5,475 nucleotides of DNA from NCBI GenBank assembly GCA_031255985.1, contig JAIRRL010000028.1, positions 1 through 5,475 on the forward strand, in the 5' to 3' direction. The notes under the pieces were generated by a model. That model was not told the DNA's origin. It saw nothing but the letters and a program-made list of their open reading frames with translations, and ran no database searches. Source of the stretch: Gracilibacteraceae bacterium. GTDB taxonomy: Bacteria > Bacillota > Desulfitobacteriia > Desulfitobacteriales > Syntrophobotulaceae. Made by a program: the position numbers and the translations under genes. Numbering within the stretch: position 1 is the stretch's first letter; each line of letters opens with the position of its first letter. Shown here piece after piece: positions 5,418-5,475 of this stretch.

Positions 5418-5475
5418 GTGCAGGGGACGGAACATTTCGCTGAAACCGCAGGCAGTCAACCGTTTGCAACACAGT
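5418..5475 (+). CDS. Possible start of an unidentified gene, cut by the window end
   Basis: A GTG at 5418-5420 is preceded by GGGAAGG (5404-5410) at 7 nt spacing and opens a stop-free frame of 19 codons to the window edge (VQGTEHFAETAGSQPFATQ). The good ribosome-binding site, the rise in GC content and a promoter candidate upstream are in favour. The peptide is not recognised and is too short to judge. It could equally be non-coding. Confidence 0.25.
   Translation, partial: MQGTEHFAETAGSQPFATQ

Noticed and set aside
5413..5475. Minus-strand stop-free tails at the window end that could be the 3' end of a gene upstream of parA, such as rsmG
   Set aside because: The short translations (for example TVLQTVDCLRFQRNVPSPAQ) do not resemble a known C-terminus; too little sequence to call.
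4441..5475. DnaA boxes (TTATCCACA and relaxed forms)
   Set aside because: No exact or single-mismatch match at the invariant positions on either strand; the best, TTATGCAAA, breaks the conserved CACA end.

Overview
The window looks like a chromosomal segment of a Bacillota (Firmicutes) member, plausibly Negativicutes or a related clostridial lineage. The main reason is the gene trio parA(soj)-parB(spo0J)-DUF4446 on the minus strand, an arrangement I know from that phylum. The genus cannot be read from the sequence. Genes are moderately GC-rich, while part of the right-hand non-coding region is extremely AT-rich.

Left part, plus strand (1-2197): the C-terminal 218 residues of a TRAP-type solute-binding protein (DctP family), a strong intrinsic terminator, then a complete DASS/SLC13-type anion permease. 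Both are carboxylate or anion uptake functions. The terminator sits only 33 bp before the permease gene, so the permease probably depends on readthrough.

Middle part, minus strand (4421 down to 2198): parA (TTG start), parB (GTG start, overlapping parA by 8 bp) and a DUF4446 membrane protein form an apparent operon. It runs convergently into the permease gene, and the two stop codons abut with no spacer. ParA, ParB and a parS site form the chromosome segregation module: ParB loads on parS as a CTP-dependent clamp, and the ParA ATPase moves or regulates the complex.

Right part (4440-5475): about 1 kb without a convincing complete gene, but highly structured. Leftward from parA it holds a parA promoter candidate, a cluster of three hairpins including a REP-like one, and a perfect 16-bp parS core inside a 32-bp perfect palindrome. 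Beyond these lie a hexanucleotide tandem array, a purine-rich T-poor stretch, and a block of about 170 bp with 82% A+T. That block carries palindromes and repeated TGTAAATAT-type motifs at near-multiples of 11 bp. The combination of parS, an AT-rich block and phased repeats beside parAB makes this the best candidate for something new: a replication origin/centromere region, or an operator array for a gene starting near 5418. No good DnaA boxes were seen, so the origin reading is inference only.
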